Positions 44,501-55,497 of a DNA stretch of 64,000 bases are shown piece by piece. The DNA comes from Nymphaea colorata. Its lineage: Eukaryota > Streptophyta > Magnoliopsida > Nymphaeales > Nymphaeaceae. Position 1 is the stretch's first letter, and each line of letters begins with the position of its first letter. A program made the translations under genes and the position numbers. The stretch is taken from positions 7,531,205 through 7,595,204 of the forward strand of contig NC_045138.2 in the NCBI RefSeq assembly GCF_008831285.2, given 5' to 3'. The notes under the pieces were generated by a model that saw nothing but the letters and a program-made list of their open reading frames with translations, was not told the origin of the DNA and searched no databases.

Positions 44501-47334
44501 CGCGCACATGTTCTCGTACCTAAATTTTTCGAAGGTGCTCTTCACCCATACCTATGTGAGATAGTTTACGGCCGTCAATGAGATGTGGAAAAATTTGTAA
44601 AGCATAGTAAGCATCATATGCTACTAAGAATCTTATAGTTTATATGAAGTCATGTAGCAACTTAGAAGTGAATTGCAAGAAAGCACATAAGGGTTTCTAA
44701 TTATGCGTACTACAACTATTTGACTTGGATCTTGTACCTTATCAAGATCATTGTGCCGTTTTTTTTTCTCTTCTTTTTTTTCCTTGCTTATCGATGTTAG
44801 AGTTAATTTAGTTAGATGCCAAATTTCTTCCATTGGTCAAAAAGAATTCCTAAAATAAGATCAATATTCAAATTTTTAAAATTCACCATTCTTGATGTCA
44901 GCAAATAATCAGTCAGCTACAACATTTCATATAGATGTGAAACACATGCAATGGAACTGAGTTAGGCATGAAAGTCATTGGCATTTCAAATGCAAGTGAA
45001 GGACCATCATGAGGGCCTACTTAAGATAAGCAAACTCCCATTTGGGTGCTTACAATTTTCTGAAATTACATGTAAACTAGGGGGAAATTTTGAGGAATCT
45101 ACGCGCTCAACAAAACTCCATTGTAATTGTTTTTCATTCCCAAATATTTACTTTTCTCCTTTTCCATCCCAGTCCAAGCTCCAATATTCAAATAATAAGT
45201 TCAACAAAGCTATAGAATTACTACTCTAAAGAGTCTAAAGTCTAAACATTGTTTTCTTGAGTCATGTTCAAACTTTGAAACCAAAACTAGAAATCAATAA
45301 GTTTCATGCAACAAACTGAGTATCTTTATCATTTTAAAAGCTGTTATACATGAAGAGCAGCAGCACCCCAATACAAAGAGCAGACAACAAAGACAATAAT
45401 CTCTAGGAAAGGGACGAAACCTTAACCTATGAAATAACTTAAGATAGTAAAGTACAGATTTGCCCTCACTTACTGAGTTACAATAGTAAATAAGATTGAA
45501 GCAAGTTATAGTAAAGAGAACCGAAATAGTCTTTGGCTAACAAAAGCATAAAAGTGGATCACAGGCCAGATGCAATGTTTTTTCTTTCTTTCCATCTACT
45601 GAGAGAAACCATCTTGTTCGAGGGATCCCAGTAGGGGCTGCAGGGTAACATGTTGACCAAGGATTGCTTCAGCCATAGCAGTGTAAAGCTCCTTGGGCTT
45701 CCTCACTGAGCTTCCTCCTTGTATGCTGAAGAAAGTTTTACGATTGACCTTGCTGCGTCATTACTGTTATTATGTTAACAGCTCAACCTAACTGTTAGAG
45801 ATAACTCTAAAAGCTATAATAAGTAGCACAAGATTTTACCAGTGAGAATAGCATAATCTTCACTTATCTTCCCTATAAGCTCTTTATGGATATCCCTTAC
45901 TTCATAAAGAAATTCAAATATAATGTCGTCAAGGGAAAAAAAAGAGATTGTCACAACTCATAATTAAACCTTCACATAATTTATTTTGCTCGGTAGTGGA
46001 AACATAAGTCCTAATTAAAAAGAATCAAATTATGCCAACAACATCTGCATAATTTCATTTTTTAGCAGCTCCCGGTAGCCAAAGCAAAACTTACTTCCAA
46101 GCCCATCTATATTACAGTAAAACAAACATGAAAAAGGAACTAGAAAAATGTGCTGATATAAATGAATATATGGTGAAGACACCACATGAAACATATATGT
46201 GAAACTATTGTTCCTGATAATATACAGACGTGTGTAAAGTTTAGAAGTTTGGTAAGGACGCACCAAGCGATCTCAAAGGTCAAAAGAAAAGAATTGTTCC
46301 AAAACCTACATAGATGCAAATAATATAATCACTTTCTTTACTCTAATTAGGTATAGTCAACATTACAACAGGAATTATGGAACGATTTAATATATTTCAT
46401 TGCGTGGCATTGAGCGAAAGTTGAAAAGCATGGAAGATGGGTACATATTTCTTCTTTAGATGGCACGATTGCCTGGAGAACGAATCTTCTACTAGAAACT
46501 TAAGGCCAGTTGACAATTTGGACCTTAAAATACTCGTAGTAAGCCCCCACCTCAATAAACCGTGCACTTTCAAGATCCTGGACTCTCATAAACAAGCACA
46601 AAACCGGAATACGGTGTTAGGGGCTTATGTTCGAAAAGAATAATTTCTACAGAACGCCTAACCACTATTGTCATCTATCCTTACCACAGGAAACTCATTT
46701 CTTGAACCAGCTTATCTTATACCAGTTATAAGACCCTCTTACCATAAACAAAACTCAGTTTCCAGCCTCTTCTCATTCCACGAACTAACATTACCTCCAG
46801 AAAAGTGAAAAGTAAAAATAGAAATAAAAGCAAAATATGCAGTTAACATAAGTATGAATCCAACAACCTAATTCTCCTATTTAATACCATTATATCGCTA
46901 CATTAATCAACAGTGCAGACACAGAAACTGTTCATCCTTCATCCATTATTACCGGTCATTGATCGAATGAAAAAAAAAAACACGTACAGACATCAATTCA
47001 TCCGGAGAAAAATAAAAAGGCGAAAAGAAGAAAGTTTTAGAAGGCAAAAAACCTCAGAAACGGGCACACGATCAATAAAGAAAACCCTAAGAGAGTGCTC
47101 CCTAACAGGGAAGAAGAACAGTGAGTTTCGGTTGATGACCTGAAGGGCGTCAAACTCCTGATGGAGCCTTTCCTGTGAACGGACCTTGCTCCTGAGAAGC
47201 TGAAGGGCTTGGGAGCAGTATCGGACCTGCTCGGAGTTGAGGCGGAATTCCGGCGTGTCGCCGTACGCCTGCAGCAAGATGGAGTCCCTTGTTACGCAAG
47301 CAGAGGAGGAATTCCTAGCCGTAGAGGCAGCCAT
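37468..47334 (-). CDS. PTP1: Protein tyrosine phosphatase, plant PTP1 type, intact eight-exon gene
   Basis: Coding exons on the minus strand: 47140-47334, 42467-42563, 42243-42325, 41965-42105, 41525-41659, 40627-40775, 40377-40518 and 37468-37539. All splice sites are GT-AG, and the phases fit to give 337 residues; Arabidopsis PTP1 is about 340. Motifs: KNRY at 89-92, the WPD loop at 233-235 (acid Asp235), the P-loop [10 protein letters not shown] with catalytic Cys266 and Arg272, and the Q-loop RIGMVQT with Gln312. The intron between exons 6 and 7 splits the codon right after Cys266. The enzyme is a cytosolic phosphotyrosine phosphatase; the plant family acts on MAP kinases. ATG 47334 ([10 protein letters not shown]) is preferred; an in-frame ATG at 47421 would add 29 residues. 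Intron 1 is 4.6 kb and holds repeats. This is the only complete PTP copy in the array. Confidence 0.93.
37697..43320. repeat. Tandem unit 3 (PTP part only)
   Basis: Matches 23172-28520 of unit 2 from the last PTP intron through exon 2 and into intron 1. Homology ends near 43320 at GGTCAGACCTGTGT, so unit 3 has no dirigent gene or Harbinger relic. This right edge together with PTP exon 1 at 47 kb shows that unit 3 holds the parental gene. Confidence 0.87.
37905..38720. repeat. Tandem duplication of about 415 bp inside the last PTP intron
   Basis: 37912-38320 and 38327-38720 share GTTATGAACCAAGAT, CTAGTGGTACAAGACCAAAC, then a TG/TA microsatellite and CATCCAAAAGATTCCTCCAT. Unit 2 has this sequence once (23395-23800), so the duplication is specific to unit 3. 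A (TG)17 run lies at 38484-38518. Confidence 0.88.
43321..44090. mobile_element. Candidate non-autonomous element with GTATCG-rich ends, in PTP intron 1
   Basis: Both edges are dense in GTATCG/CGATAC words (43343-43395 and 43912-44072). The outer parts are inverted relatives: TCAGACCTGTGTC on the left against GACACTGGTCTGA on the right. A perfect 16-bp palindrome, GATACGGGCCCGTATC, is at 44047-44062. The interior is very AT-rich. There is no coding capacity. It could be a MITE-like foldback element. Confidence 0.5.
44091..45595. other. PTP intron 1, left part
   Basis: No exon recognised. There is a TG/CG microsatellite at 44488-44508. The rest is AT-rich without clear repeats. Confidence 0.5.
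45596..45752 (-). other. Unidentified coding-like exon inside PTP intron 1
   Basis: Minus strand, after an acceptor GACGCAG, 51 codons run to [23 protein letters not shown], then [20 protein letters not shown], then [11 protein letters not shown]. Codon use and residue mix look like a real protein end. A second segment upstream (about 45840-45935) reads [20 protein letters not shown] then KISEDYAIL and ends at a good donor (GGTAAAA). The phases of the two do not match (one base left over), so either the model is wrong or this is a decayed nested gene. The protein family is not recognised. Confidence 0.35.
45941..47139. other. PTP intron 1, right part
   Basis: No exon recognised with confidence. 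A short frame near 46027-46090 on the minus strand ([15 protein letters not shown]) looks coding-like but could not be linked to anything. Confidence 0.45.
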
Positions 47335-48810
47335 GGCCGACCGCCGGGTGCGGACGGTGTTCCCCGTCTTCGCCGGAAATTCTTCCGCCCGATTAGAGAG
47401 AGCCTCCGCCGTCCGATTCAAAGAACTGTGGCAAGCATGCCATCATTTGAAACAGGGAGGTCTTTAAGGGACTGCGGGTGGCTACTCGTTCACACCAAGG
47501 TTAATCCAAAAATCAAGCCCCAGTTGCATTTTCTGCCATTTGTCCAGAAAAAAAGGAGACAAGCGATGCTTAAATACCATATGAATGTAATGCTCTCACA
47601 ATACCTGAAAATGCAAAGAATAAAATATATTAACCAAGAAAATGTAAAAATTAATATGTATATACAGGAAATGCATATATTAGCGCTCATCAAGTGTCAC
47701 TGAAAAAATTTAACGGAAAAAACTATATCAACATTGATCTTCAATAGCGTTCCCCAAGTGTCACTGAAATCATTTAGTGGGGAAAACAATGCATCACAAC
47801 AAATGAAAGTAAAGTCAGTGATTCCCTTTAGTAGCATTGTTTGCATATGCCACAGACCTTCTATGGCAAAGACAACGCGTGTCAGTACTGAAAGCCTTTT
47901 AGTGACACGCAAAATATATCATTATATATTTTTATTGGCTGCCAAAGGATGTCATTGAAGTAGTTTTCATTGGTGCTTCTATACCGCTTTGTATGGTTGG
48001 TATAAAAAAAAATTGAGTGAACAGTTTGTTCTCACATTTTGGAAGAACGAAAAATAAAATTATGCTCTTTCTTGAACTATCTCCAACTATGGTACCAAGT
48101 GTGGAGCGGGGAATTTTTTTTCTAGAAAGAGCCATTATATAATTTCTAAAATTATTGCATGGTTCAAATTAATAGTAAATTTTTTATTTTTCTAAAACTC
48201 AGGGGGCATAAAATGCAATAATTGTAAAAGTGTTTAGGCGCACGCATCAGTGGTTCTAGTGACTATCAGTTGTAGAGGTTTTATATTCACCTTCTTATAT
48301 ATGGAATGGGTTCATCAACCAATAAATTTGAGATTGATTGTGCCAAGAAAACCTGAATTGGAAACAACTCAGGTGTTTTCCCTTATGTTTGAAAGGAGTA
48401 GTTTTCCATTAAAAGGATGAGCTGAGAAAAACTTATGCATGATCCATTGCTTCACAATGCTTTCTAAGAGGTTGTCTCTCCTTATATTCAAAAGCCCCTT
48501 TGTTTAAGCTCAACTATTGCACAGAAATATTTGTATTTTGGTGGCTTTTTGTTTAATATAGTTTTTGTTTAATGTTTCAATGCTGAATGTACGTGTTGAA
48601 ATGTGGTAACTCTTCTATATTTGATAGGCTTCTCTGCAAGGCAAATTTTTTTGTAAGGTCATTTATATAATTTTTGTGGGTTTGCCCTGATTCCCATATT
48701 TAAGAGGGGCAATTCCTTGTATTCTTTGATCTTTTGTGTGATAATGAGAAAAACTTTGACCAGTTGTGGATAAAGGGGAGTTGTGGATAAAGGGGAATCT
48801 TGTCTTTAAA
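47335..48810. other. Upstream region of the PTP gene
   Basis: The first 90 bp are GC-rich and probably 5' untranslated. 47695-47920 contains several related words (AAGTGTCACTGAAA, TTTAGTGACAC), partly palindromic, like remnants of a small inverted-repeat transposon. No clear TATA box was assigned. No other gene was seen. Confidence 0.5.
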
Positions 48811-50915
48811 GGGCCGTTTGATGCACAGGGAAGAATTTAATGTGGTAAATTTTTTTGAAAAAAAAAAAACATGATGAAATTTAACCCTCTTTCGATTTGA
48901 GGTCATGTTTGATTCACTGGAAGAATTTAACCTGTTAATTTTAACTCTGTTTGATGCACAATGAAGAATTTAACCATGTTTGATGCACATGATAGATGAT
49001 TTAGGAGACTTTTTTTTGTATGACAACATTGGTAAATTTAAAAGTTTTTTGTGACAATTCTTGCACATGTTATGTACATGTTTAGGAAGTTGCTGATTTT
49101 GATCCTTGGAACGTGTGTACAAGATATTTGCTGGTTATAAGTGCCATTGAGACATAACAACAAACGTTTTCCCTTGGCCTAAAAAAGGAACGGTGTAGTA
49201 GATTTATACCCAATCAAGCACATTTAAAAGCCACGGTCTGGAAATTTCCAAGAGTCGTATATCATAATTTAATTCCATTAAAGATCATGTCGGAAATTAT
49301 AGCTAGAATCACCATATCCACTATGCTAGACTGTTACACTCAAAATGGCTACTCACATAAGGAAAGATCTGACAATAAGAACGCCAACAAACAATAGGGT
49401 AAGGCCGAACCCAAATGTATCCCACATTGCCAGATCCTCGACACAAGGACAAAAAACACATCTCCCAATTCTTATGCCATAGTGCATTGATATTGCATAA
49501 TATTATTACATACATGCAGGAAAACGCAGCAACAAGTATCTTCCACGGCAAGAGAACAAAAGCTTGTGGTGAACGCTAATGTTCTTCTCATGCCACTAGA
49601 ACTTTACAGATGGTATATGATTTCTTTCCTATTCTACACTACATCTGTTCAGTTCATTAACTGCTTGCTGCAAAGAATGGCTGATATCACCAAGTCCCCA
49701 AGCCAATGATATATGTGGCCGATGATTCTGCATAAATCAACTTGGAAGTCAAGTTTATGACTAATATGTGGAAATACAAAATTGCAGTTGCAGAATGGTA
49801 TGAGAAAGCAGACAAATTTTCTCTATAATGGGAACAAATTTTAGAATGAATACCTTCGTTCAAGGGCTTGCTCATCTTATTCTAATAAACCAATAATTCA
49901 GGTTTATGCTTCAGAAAGCTACATCAAGATACTCTGTCTTTTGACAAGTGGTTACACCACCCAATGAATCTAAGTGAACCGGTTCAAATGTTTTTTCAAT
50001 GTAGTAGGATTAAGTTCAATCAAGATGACTGATTTCATTTTATCTATTACTAATTTATTCAGAAGTAATGTCCTTGGTGACAGATTTATTCAGAAGTAAT
50101 GTCGAGCAACGGCGAAGCATGTCTTGTTACCTATTACTAATTCATCTGACCTTCGTGACTGATTTATTCAGAAGTAATGTCGAGCATTTTCTCTATTATG
50201 CAGGAAAACAGAATATACAAATGATCTTAAATCAGCCAAGTCCTATGAGATTGAAGCAAAATGAAGACAGAACACAGAGATTTTCCTCATAACAGAAACA
50301 AGCAAAAGGATAGTTGACAGGCGGAGCAAGAGAGAAACCTGTGGCGTGAGTGGGATTTTTGGGCGTTTTTGAAAGGGACACAACGACAGCACGAGAGATA
50401 CCTGTGGCGATGGTGAACCGGCTGTTTAATGCTCAACTGCGAGGGAGGAGGAGACCGTGAGGGGAAAATGGGCGAGAGAGGGAAAAATCGAGAGCAAGAG
50501 AGAAAGACATCAGCAAGAGCAACAGCGAAACACAGAAAAAAACTTTGGGCGTTTACAGGAAACCCTTACATGTGGCGATTACGAACGATAGACCAGTGGA
50601 GGAGCAACGACTGTGGCGTTGGCGAACTGGCGGTGTGGCGATGGCGATGGTGGGAGCTCTGGCCCTTTCTCTCTACTGCATCCCTTTTCTCTGCCGGTGA
50701 GGACGACGGCGACAGCGGAGCGGCGACGGTGCGACAGTGAGAAGGCGACAGGGTCGAGCGAGGATGAGCTGCGGGCGGAGGGAGGAAATGAGGGGGAAGG
50801 GGGAGATGTCGAGCGCGGGGGGAGAGGGTGTCGAGTGGGTGGAATTCACCCCGTTTGATGCAATTTTTGTCGGGCAGGTGAAAAAAACGGTATTTCAACC
50901 GGGCAATCAAACGCT
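48811..50915. mobile_element. Candidate 2.1-kb DNA element with GTTTGATG ends
   Basis: The left end starts GGGCCGTTTGATGCACAG. The right end, read on the other strand, starts GGAGCGTTTGATTGCCC. Near the left end the unit GTTTGATGCACA plus GAAGAATTTAA is repeated at about 48815, 48907, 48949 and 48978. 50430-50830 is a GC-rich core full of GGCGAC words with open frames on both strands; no protein family was recognised. A similar left end and GC-rich core occur at 63075-64000. Class is uncertain. Confidence 0.45.
50045..50190 (+). repeat. Short direct repeats of a 20-bp word
   Basis: TTATTCAGAAGTAATGTC occurs three times (near 50054, 50085 and 50165), two of them followed by GAGCA. Confidence 0.85.
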
Positions 50916-51575
50916 CCTTAAGGTAGTGTTTGATGCTGGAAATTTGAAATTGAAAATATATTTTTGAAAATGTATTTCATAAAAAAATGGAATGAGAAAA
51001 AATTTTCTAGATTGTCATCATGTGTGTGTGATGAATGAGAAATAACTTTTCAGAAATTTATTACTTAGTTTGATGAAATAGAAATATATTTCTAGATTTA
51101 GGAGAAGAAGGGAGCAAGAAAGGAAGAAGTGAGGGGGATGCAGAGGTAAAAGGGAAGGAGGGAGGAGGAAGAGAGGCAGAAGAAAAAGAGAAGAAGGGAG
51201 GTGGAAAAACGGAGCGAGGGAGGAAGAAGGGAGGCGGAGGAAGGAGGGAAGAGGAAGAAGAGAGGCAGAGGAAGAAGGGAATGAGGGAGGAGGAATTGAG
51301 GAAGAAGGGAGGCGGAGAAAGAAGGGAACGAGGGAGGACGAAGAAGGGAGCGAGGGAGGAGGAGGAAAAAGGGAAGGAGGGAGGAAGAAGGGAAGGAGGG
51401 AGGAGATAGATTGGAGGTAGAGAAAGAAGGGAGGCGGAGAGCGAGGGAGGAAGCGTAAGGGTCAAAAAAAAATTTTTCCGGCTCTCAGTTGGAAAAATTT
51501 TTCTAGAAATATATTTCAGTTTTCAGCTCCGATAGTCCAAAATTTTTTTCTAGAGCATCAAACGTGCCCTTAAGG
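50916..51575. mobile_element. Element with internal polypurine tract, copy 1
   Basis: The ends are CCTTAAGG plus TAGTGTTTGATGCT on the left, and AGCATCAAACGTGC plus CCTTAAGG on the right, an imperfect terminal inverted repeat. Inner flanks contain matching words (GAAATATATTTC and AATTTTTC). The centre, 51100-51460, is almost purely A and G on the plus strand, built of GGGAGGAGGAAGAAGGGAGG-like units. A second copy is at 54530-55497. There is no coding capacity; long frames on the opposite strand are artefacts of the purine tract. CCTTAAGG at both ends could be an 8-bp target duplication or part of the element. Confidence 0.7.
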
Positions 51576-51830
51576 AAACCCATTGAACGTTGAAAGGATT
51601 ATTGCCATTCTCCTTAGTTTCCTCAATAATCTTGATTCCTGTATGTAAAGTTCACCAAACATTCATATTCATCATGTATTATATATATCCTTGTAAAGCA
51701 AAGAGAAAGAAAATAGAGGAAATCAAAGGGACTGCTGCTCTGGTGTTCTTAGTGGATGTAGGTTTATGAACCAAACCACTTAAAATCTGTGTTTCAATTC
51801 TTCCTTCTCCACTTCTCTCCCACTTCAACA
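51575..51830 (+). repeat. Truncated Copia LTR fragment
   Basis: Matches the last 256 bp of the LTR at 58045-58376, ending CACTTCAACA. The first 76 bp of the LTR are missing at the edge of the polypurine element. The DNA after it (TAAGCATTTCTTGTAAATCC) also matches the DNA after the other LTR, so it was copied by segmental duplication and is not a 5' LTR with a primer site. Confidence 0.83.
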
Positions 51831-52565
51831 TAAGCATTTCTTGTAAATCCTTCCTTTAATAAATTAATGGAGGCATAACCTCCAGCAGCATTGTTGTGGG
51901 GAACGCATAGTAATATAAAACGGTGATATTGCTGAAAATCACAAGTGTTCACAATTCCTAACATGTCATGATTTAATGAGTGATTGGTAGAAGCCAGACC
52001 AATAGATCGGAGACAAAAACCAGACCTCTTAAATATGATATTTAAGGTGTTTTTTTTTTCTTTTGAAATTTAAGCTTACCAATATGATCTTAAGGATAGG
52101 TTGATGCAAAATATATATTAAGTTGATCATTTTTTGGGTTTTAATAAACCACCAAAAACGAATGGCACCCATAACATCAATATTTTTTAAATAGAGAAAT
52201 CAACATTTTTCAAAAAAACAACTTGATTCAAAGCATGTTTTATATCAAAATAGTTTTTATAAATATATAGGATGTTTATGTTTCATCTAAAATAATTTTT
52301 TAGCAAAAATTCGAAGGGTCAATTTCTCTGATTTAACTATAACCCCTTTTCATTTAAGTTGACCTTGTGTGCTTAATACTAAAGGAAATTCTATTACAAC
52401 CCTATTAAACTTATTGTTTTTTTGATATACTTTAATTCCAGGTATCATAGATTTCCTATTGATACAAAGGAAAAAATTGTGACTTAAGTTGAAAACTTTT
52501 GCACATAAATCCAGGCAGAGCCAGAAAATTTTGGTTAAGAGGTATTAAGAAGGACCTTCAAGATC

Positions 52566-52922
52566 TTATTGAAATAAATGAGAAAAATGATCCTGAAGTA
52601 TTAATTTAAAAATAAGCATTTTCGGGTCAGTGTGGGCAATTTCCCATGCAATGTCCACATCTGCTTCCTCCCCAGCATAAAACTGACTGGATGCATAACT
52701 TTTAGAAACTTTGTACACTTGATGTCTCTCAAGCAAAAATACACTTCTGCTATGAGGAAAAACGATAATGAAACATCTATGTTGTACTGTAATATAAACA
52801 CCATTTACATAAACGAAATTGAAAAAGAAAAAGAAAATAAAGAGCTCATTACATCCATCTGTAATAGAATGAACAAATGAAAAAGCTTTTGCACATGCCC
52901 GTTCTATTTTTGTATGATACAA
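52566..52922 (-). other. Conserved unidentified ORF, copy 1
   Basis: A 118-codon frame whose sequence is kept almost unchanged in the duplicate at 59735-60211, where it extends to 158 codons. It contains a phenylalanine-rich run and the stretch LERHQVYKVSKSYASSQFYA, then GEEADVDIAWEIAHTD. No family is recognised. Shared recent descent alone explains the conservation, and it may be a shadow frame in LINE-flanking DNA. Confidence 0.25.
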
Positions 52923-53029
52923 TTTAGACGTTTGAGAAAGATTTATGTTCCTAAAAACATTTACATCCGTGAATGTGAAGTTTTTTCTAATGAAATTTTT
53001 CTTTGTTAGAATGATCTATAGAACTTTTA

Positions 53030-53935
53030 GACAAAAGTTTAATGCATTTTTGCTTGATATGTATCCTGATATAAACATCCTTGTGCTTTTTGGGGATTTC
53101 TACACCATGAAGGGCCCAGCAGACGTGGTCGTTCCCCTAATGCATGTTCTTGTAAAGATTTTATCAAATTTTTTAATAATGGCCGTCCGAAAATTATAAA
53201 TGGTCCAATATGTTCATACACTTGGTCTAATAACAGATTGGAAGAAGAAAATATTAGATGCTGACTTGACTGGCGATTGTTAATAACAGAAGTGCATTTT
53301 TTTCGAAAAAAAACGTGGAAAATTAAATGGCCGTTTAAAACTTGAAAAACGAGTTTTAAAAAAAAAAAGTTAAAAACGACGGTTTTTCAGTGTTTTAATG
53401 TTAAACAGTTTTATTTTTTCATTTTTTATTTTTTATTTGTTGCAAATCTACTTTTCTTTTGATGTTTGTGTTATTAGTTTCTCACTTACCCCCATTTTTA
53501 GTTTTTTTTTTATAATTTTCAAAAATTTACTGTATTTTCCCTTTTTTTATTTTCTTAAGCTCATCTCACCATTTAAAACTTCGAGACGTTATTTGTAACT
53601 ATGCATTCACGGATGTAAATGTTAATACTATGTGGTGGCATAATGTGAACATGAAGTTTTCATTAAGAGTAATCTTCGCAAAGACAATATCTGATCACCG
53701 TGCCCTTCTCTTACATATTAATGAGAGGTTTTGTGGCCGTGGTGGTAAATCTCAATTTAGATTTTTGAGCTGCTGGATGATGGGGGATGACCATGAACAG
53801 ATGATTAAAGATTGTTGGGCAGCTTGGGCCAGTGGTTGTAGCATGATGAGAGTTATAAAAAAGTTGGAATATGTTCCCCGCTCTCTCTCATGGTGGAACT
53901 CTTAACATTTTTTTTGTAAATCCCATACAATCTGC
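53030..53935 (+). pseudogene. LINE endonuclease fragment, copy 1
   Basis: Frames give FNNGRPKIINGPICSYTWSN followed by NRLEEENIRC near 53168-53255, the part of the L1-type endonuclease before the catalytic SDH. SDHRALLLHIN near 53688 and FRFLSCWM, DDHEQMIKDCW near 53758-53820 follow, the usual link between endonuclease and reverse transcriptase. Many stops; clearly dead. The order and strand match the fuller copy at 60220-62263. Confidence 0.7.
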
Positions 53936-54529
53936 TTTGAAACAGCAATTGACCACCTACCAATCTGTAATACCATATACCAATCTGTAATACAGTTTTG
54001 AGGATCCCCATGAGTGACTGGTAGATGTCAGACCACCTAGGTAAGAGATAAAAATAGACCTCTTAAATTCAGTGTTAAAAATTGTTTTAAACAATATATG
54101 AACCTTCTAATGTGTTTATAAACTTTAATTTTACATAAATCAGACTTTAGTTCAAATCATTTATTTTTAATTGATCTTTGCACTGTCAAAATTTTCTCAT
54201 TATAAGAGCTGCTCATTTTTATTATTAAAAAACATTATTTACGCAAAAATATGACCTACTTAGTTAATGTATGTTTCTTGCCAAATCACTTTTATGATCA
54301 TATTTATCAGATTAGGTTGCACTATATATTAATAATTAATTTTAATAAGTTTGGTTTTTGTCCCTTAATCGCTTAGTTTTTACCAACTTTTCTATATTAT
54401 ATTATATATTATATTATACTATACTACAGTGTATATACATATATAAAAAATATCATAGAAGCCGAACGGAGGAGATTGGGAGAGGAATGATTCAGTCACA
54501 GGGCTGCTGCAACCTTCAACTTGACTCTT
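53936..54529. other. AT-rich spacer
   Basis: No gene. A block near 54010-54070 (AGTGACTGGTAGATGTCAGACC) resembles 51975-52030, a further dispersed repeat. There is a TATAT run near 54390-54425. Confidence 0.5.
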
Positions 54530-55497
54530 CCTTAGGTAGTGTTTGATGGCTGGTAATTTGAAATTGGAAATATATTTCATGGAAAAATGGAATGAGAAAA
54601 CTTTTTTTGGATTCTCATTTGATGTGTGTGTGATGACTAAGAAAATAATTTTCAAAAATTTATTTCTTAGTTTTATGAAATAGAAATATATTTTCAGGTT
54701 TAGGAGAAGAAGGGAGCGAGGAAGGAAGAAGTGAGCTGGATGAAGAAGGGAAGGAGGGAGGAAGAAGGGAGTGAGGGAGGAGGAAGAAGGGAGCGAGGGA
54801 GGAAGGAGGGAGGATGGAGGAGGGAGGAGGAAGAAGGGCAGGAGGGAGGAGGAAGAAGAGAGCGAGGGAGGAAAAAAGGAAGCGGAGGAAAAAGGGAAGG
54901 AGGGAGGAGGAAAAGGGAGCGAGGGAGGAAGAAGAGAAGGAGGGAGGAGGAAGGGAGGAAGAAGAGAGGCGGAGGAAAAAGGGAAGGAGAGAGGAGGAAT
55001 AAGGGAGGCGGAGGAGGGAGGGAGGAGGAAAAAGGGAGCGAAGGAGGAAGAATGAAGGCGGAGGAAAAAGGGAAGGAGTGTGGAGGAAGAAGGGAGGCAG
55101 AGGAAGAAGGGAAGAGGGAGGAGGAAGGGACGAAGAAGGGAGGCGGAGGAAAAAAGGAAGGAGGGAGGAGGAAGAAGGGAGCGAGGGAGGAGGAGGAAAA
55201 AGGGAAGGAGTGAAGGAGGAGGAGGAAAAATGGAAGGAGGGAGGAGGAAAAATGGAAGGAGGGAGGAGGTGGAGGAAGAAGGGAGGCAGAGAGCGAGGGA
55301 AGAAGCGTAATGGTCAAAATAAAATTTCGGAAAAAATTTTTCCAGCACTCAGTTGGAAAAATTTTTCTGGATATATATTTCCGTTTTCAGCTCCAACAGT
55401 CAAAAATTTGTTTCCTTGTCTGACAAAGCGGAAAAGTTTTTAAAAGTTTGAAATAAATTTTTTGTGCTACAGTAGATTTCTAGGGGTGCCCTTAAGG
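54530..55497. mobile_element. Element with internal polypurine tract, copy 2
   Basis: The left end is CCTTAGGTAGTGTTTGATGG; the right end has GTGCCCTTAAGG. The non-purine flanks match copy 1 closely (for example GAAATATATTT, AATGGAATGAGAAAA, CTCAGTTGGAAAAATTTTTC). The purine tract 54702-55306 is about 605 nt, against about 360 in copy 1, so tract length is variable. The long minus-strand frames here are serine/proline/leucine runs read off the tract and are not genes. Confidence 0.7.

Larger units (their letters stand above)
51575..53935. repeat. Segmental duplication, copy 1
   Basis: Three blocks, 51575-51870, 52210-52385 and 52380-53900, correspond in order to 58105-58415, 58425-58555 and 59553-61060. 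Identity is high in the third block. Copy 2 carries about 1 kb of extra DNA (58560-59550), and copy 1 has about 340 bp (51871-52210) not in copy 2. Confidence 0.85.

Noticed and set aside
47695-47920. CACTA-type transposon ends (AGTGACAC words)
   Set aside because: Words are short and scattered; no paired terminal repeats or target duplication could be set.
54419-55348. Long open frames on both strands over the purine tract (up to about 310 codons)
   Set aside because: They consist of Ser/Pro/Leu/Phe or Gly/Glu/Arg/Lys runs read from an A/G tract that lacks stop codons by composition; no domain and no conserved frame.
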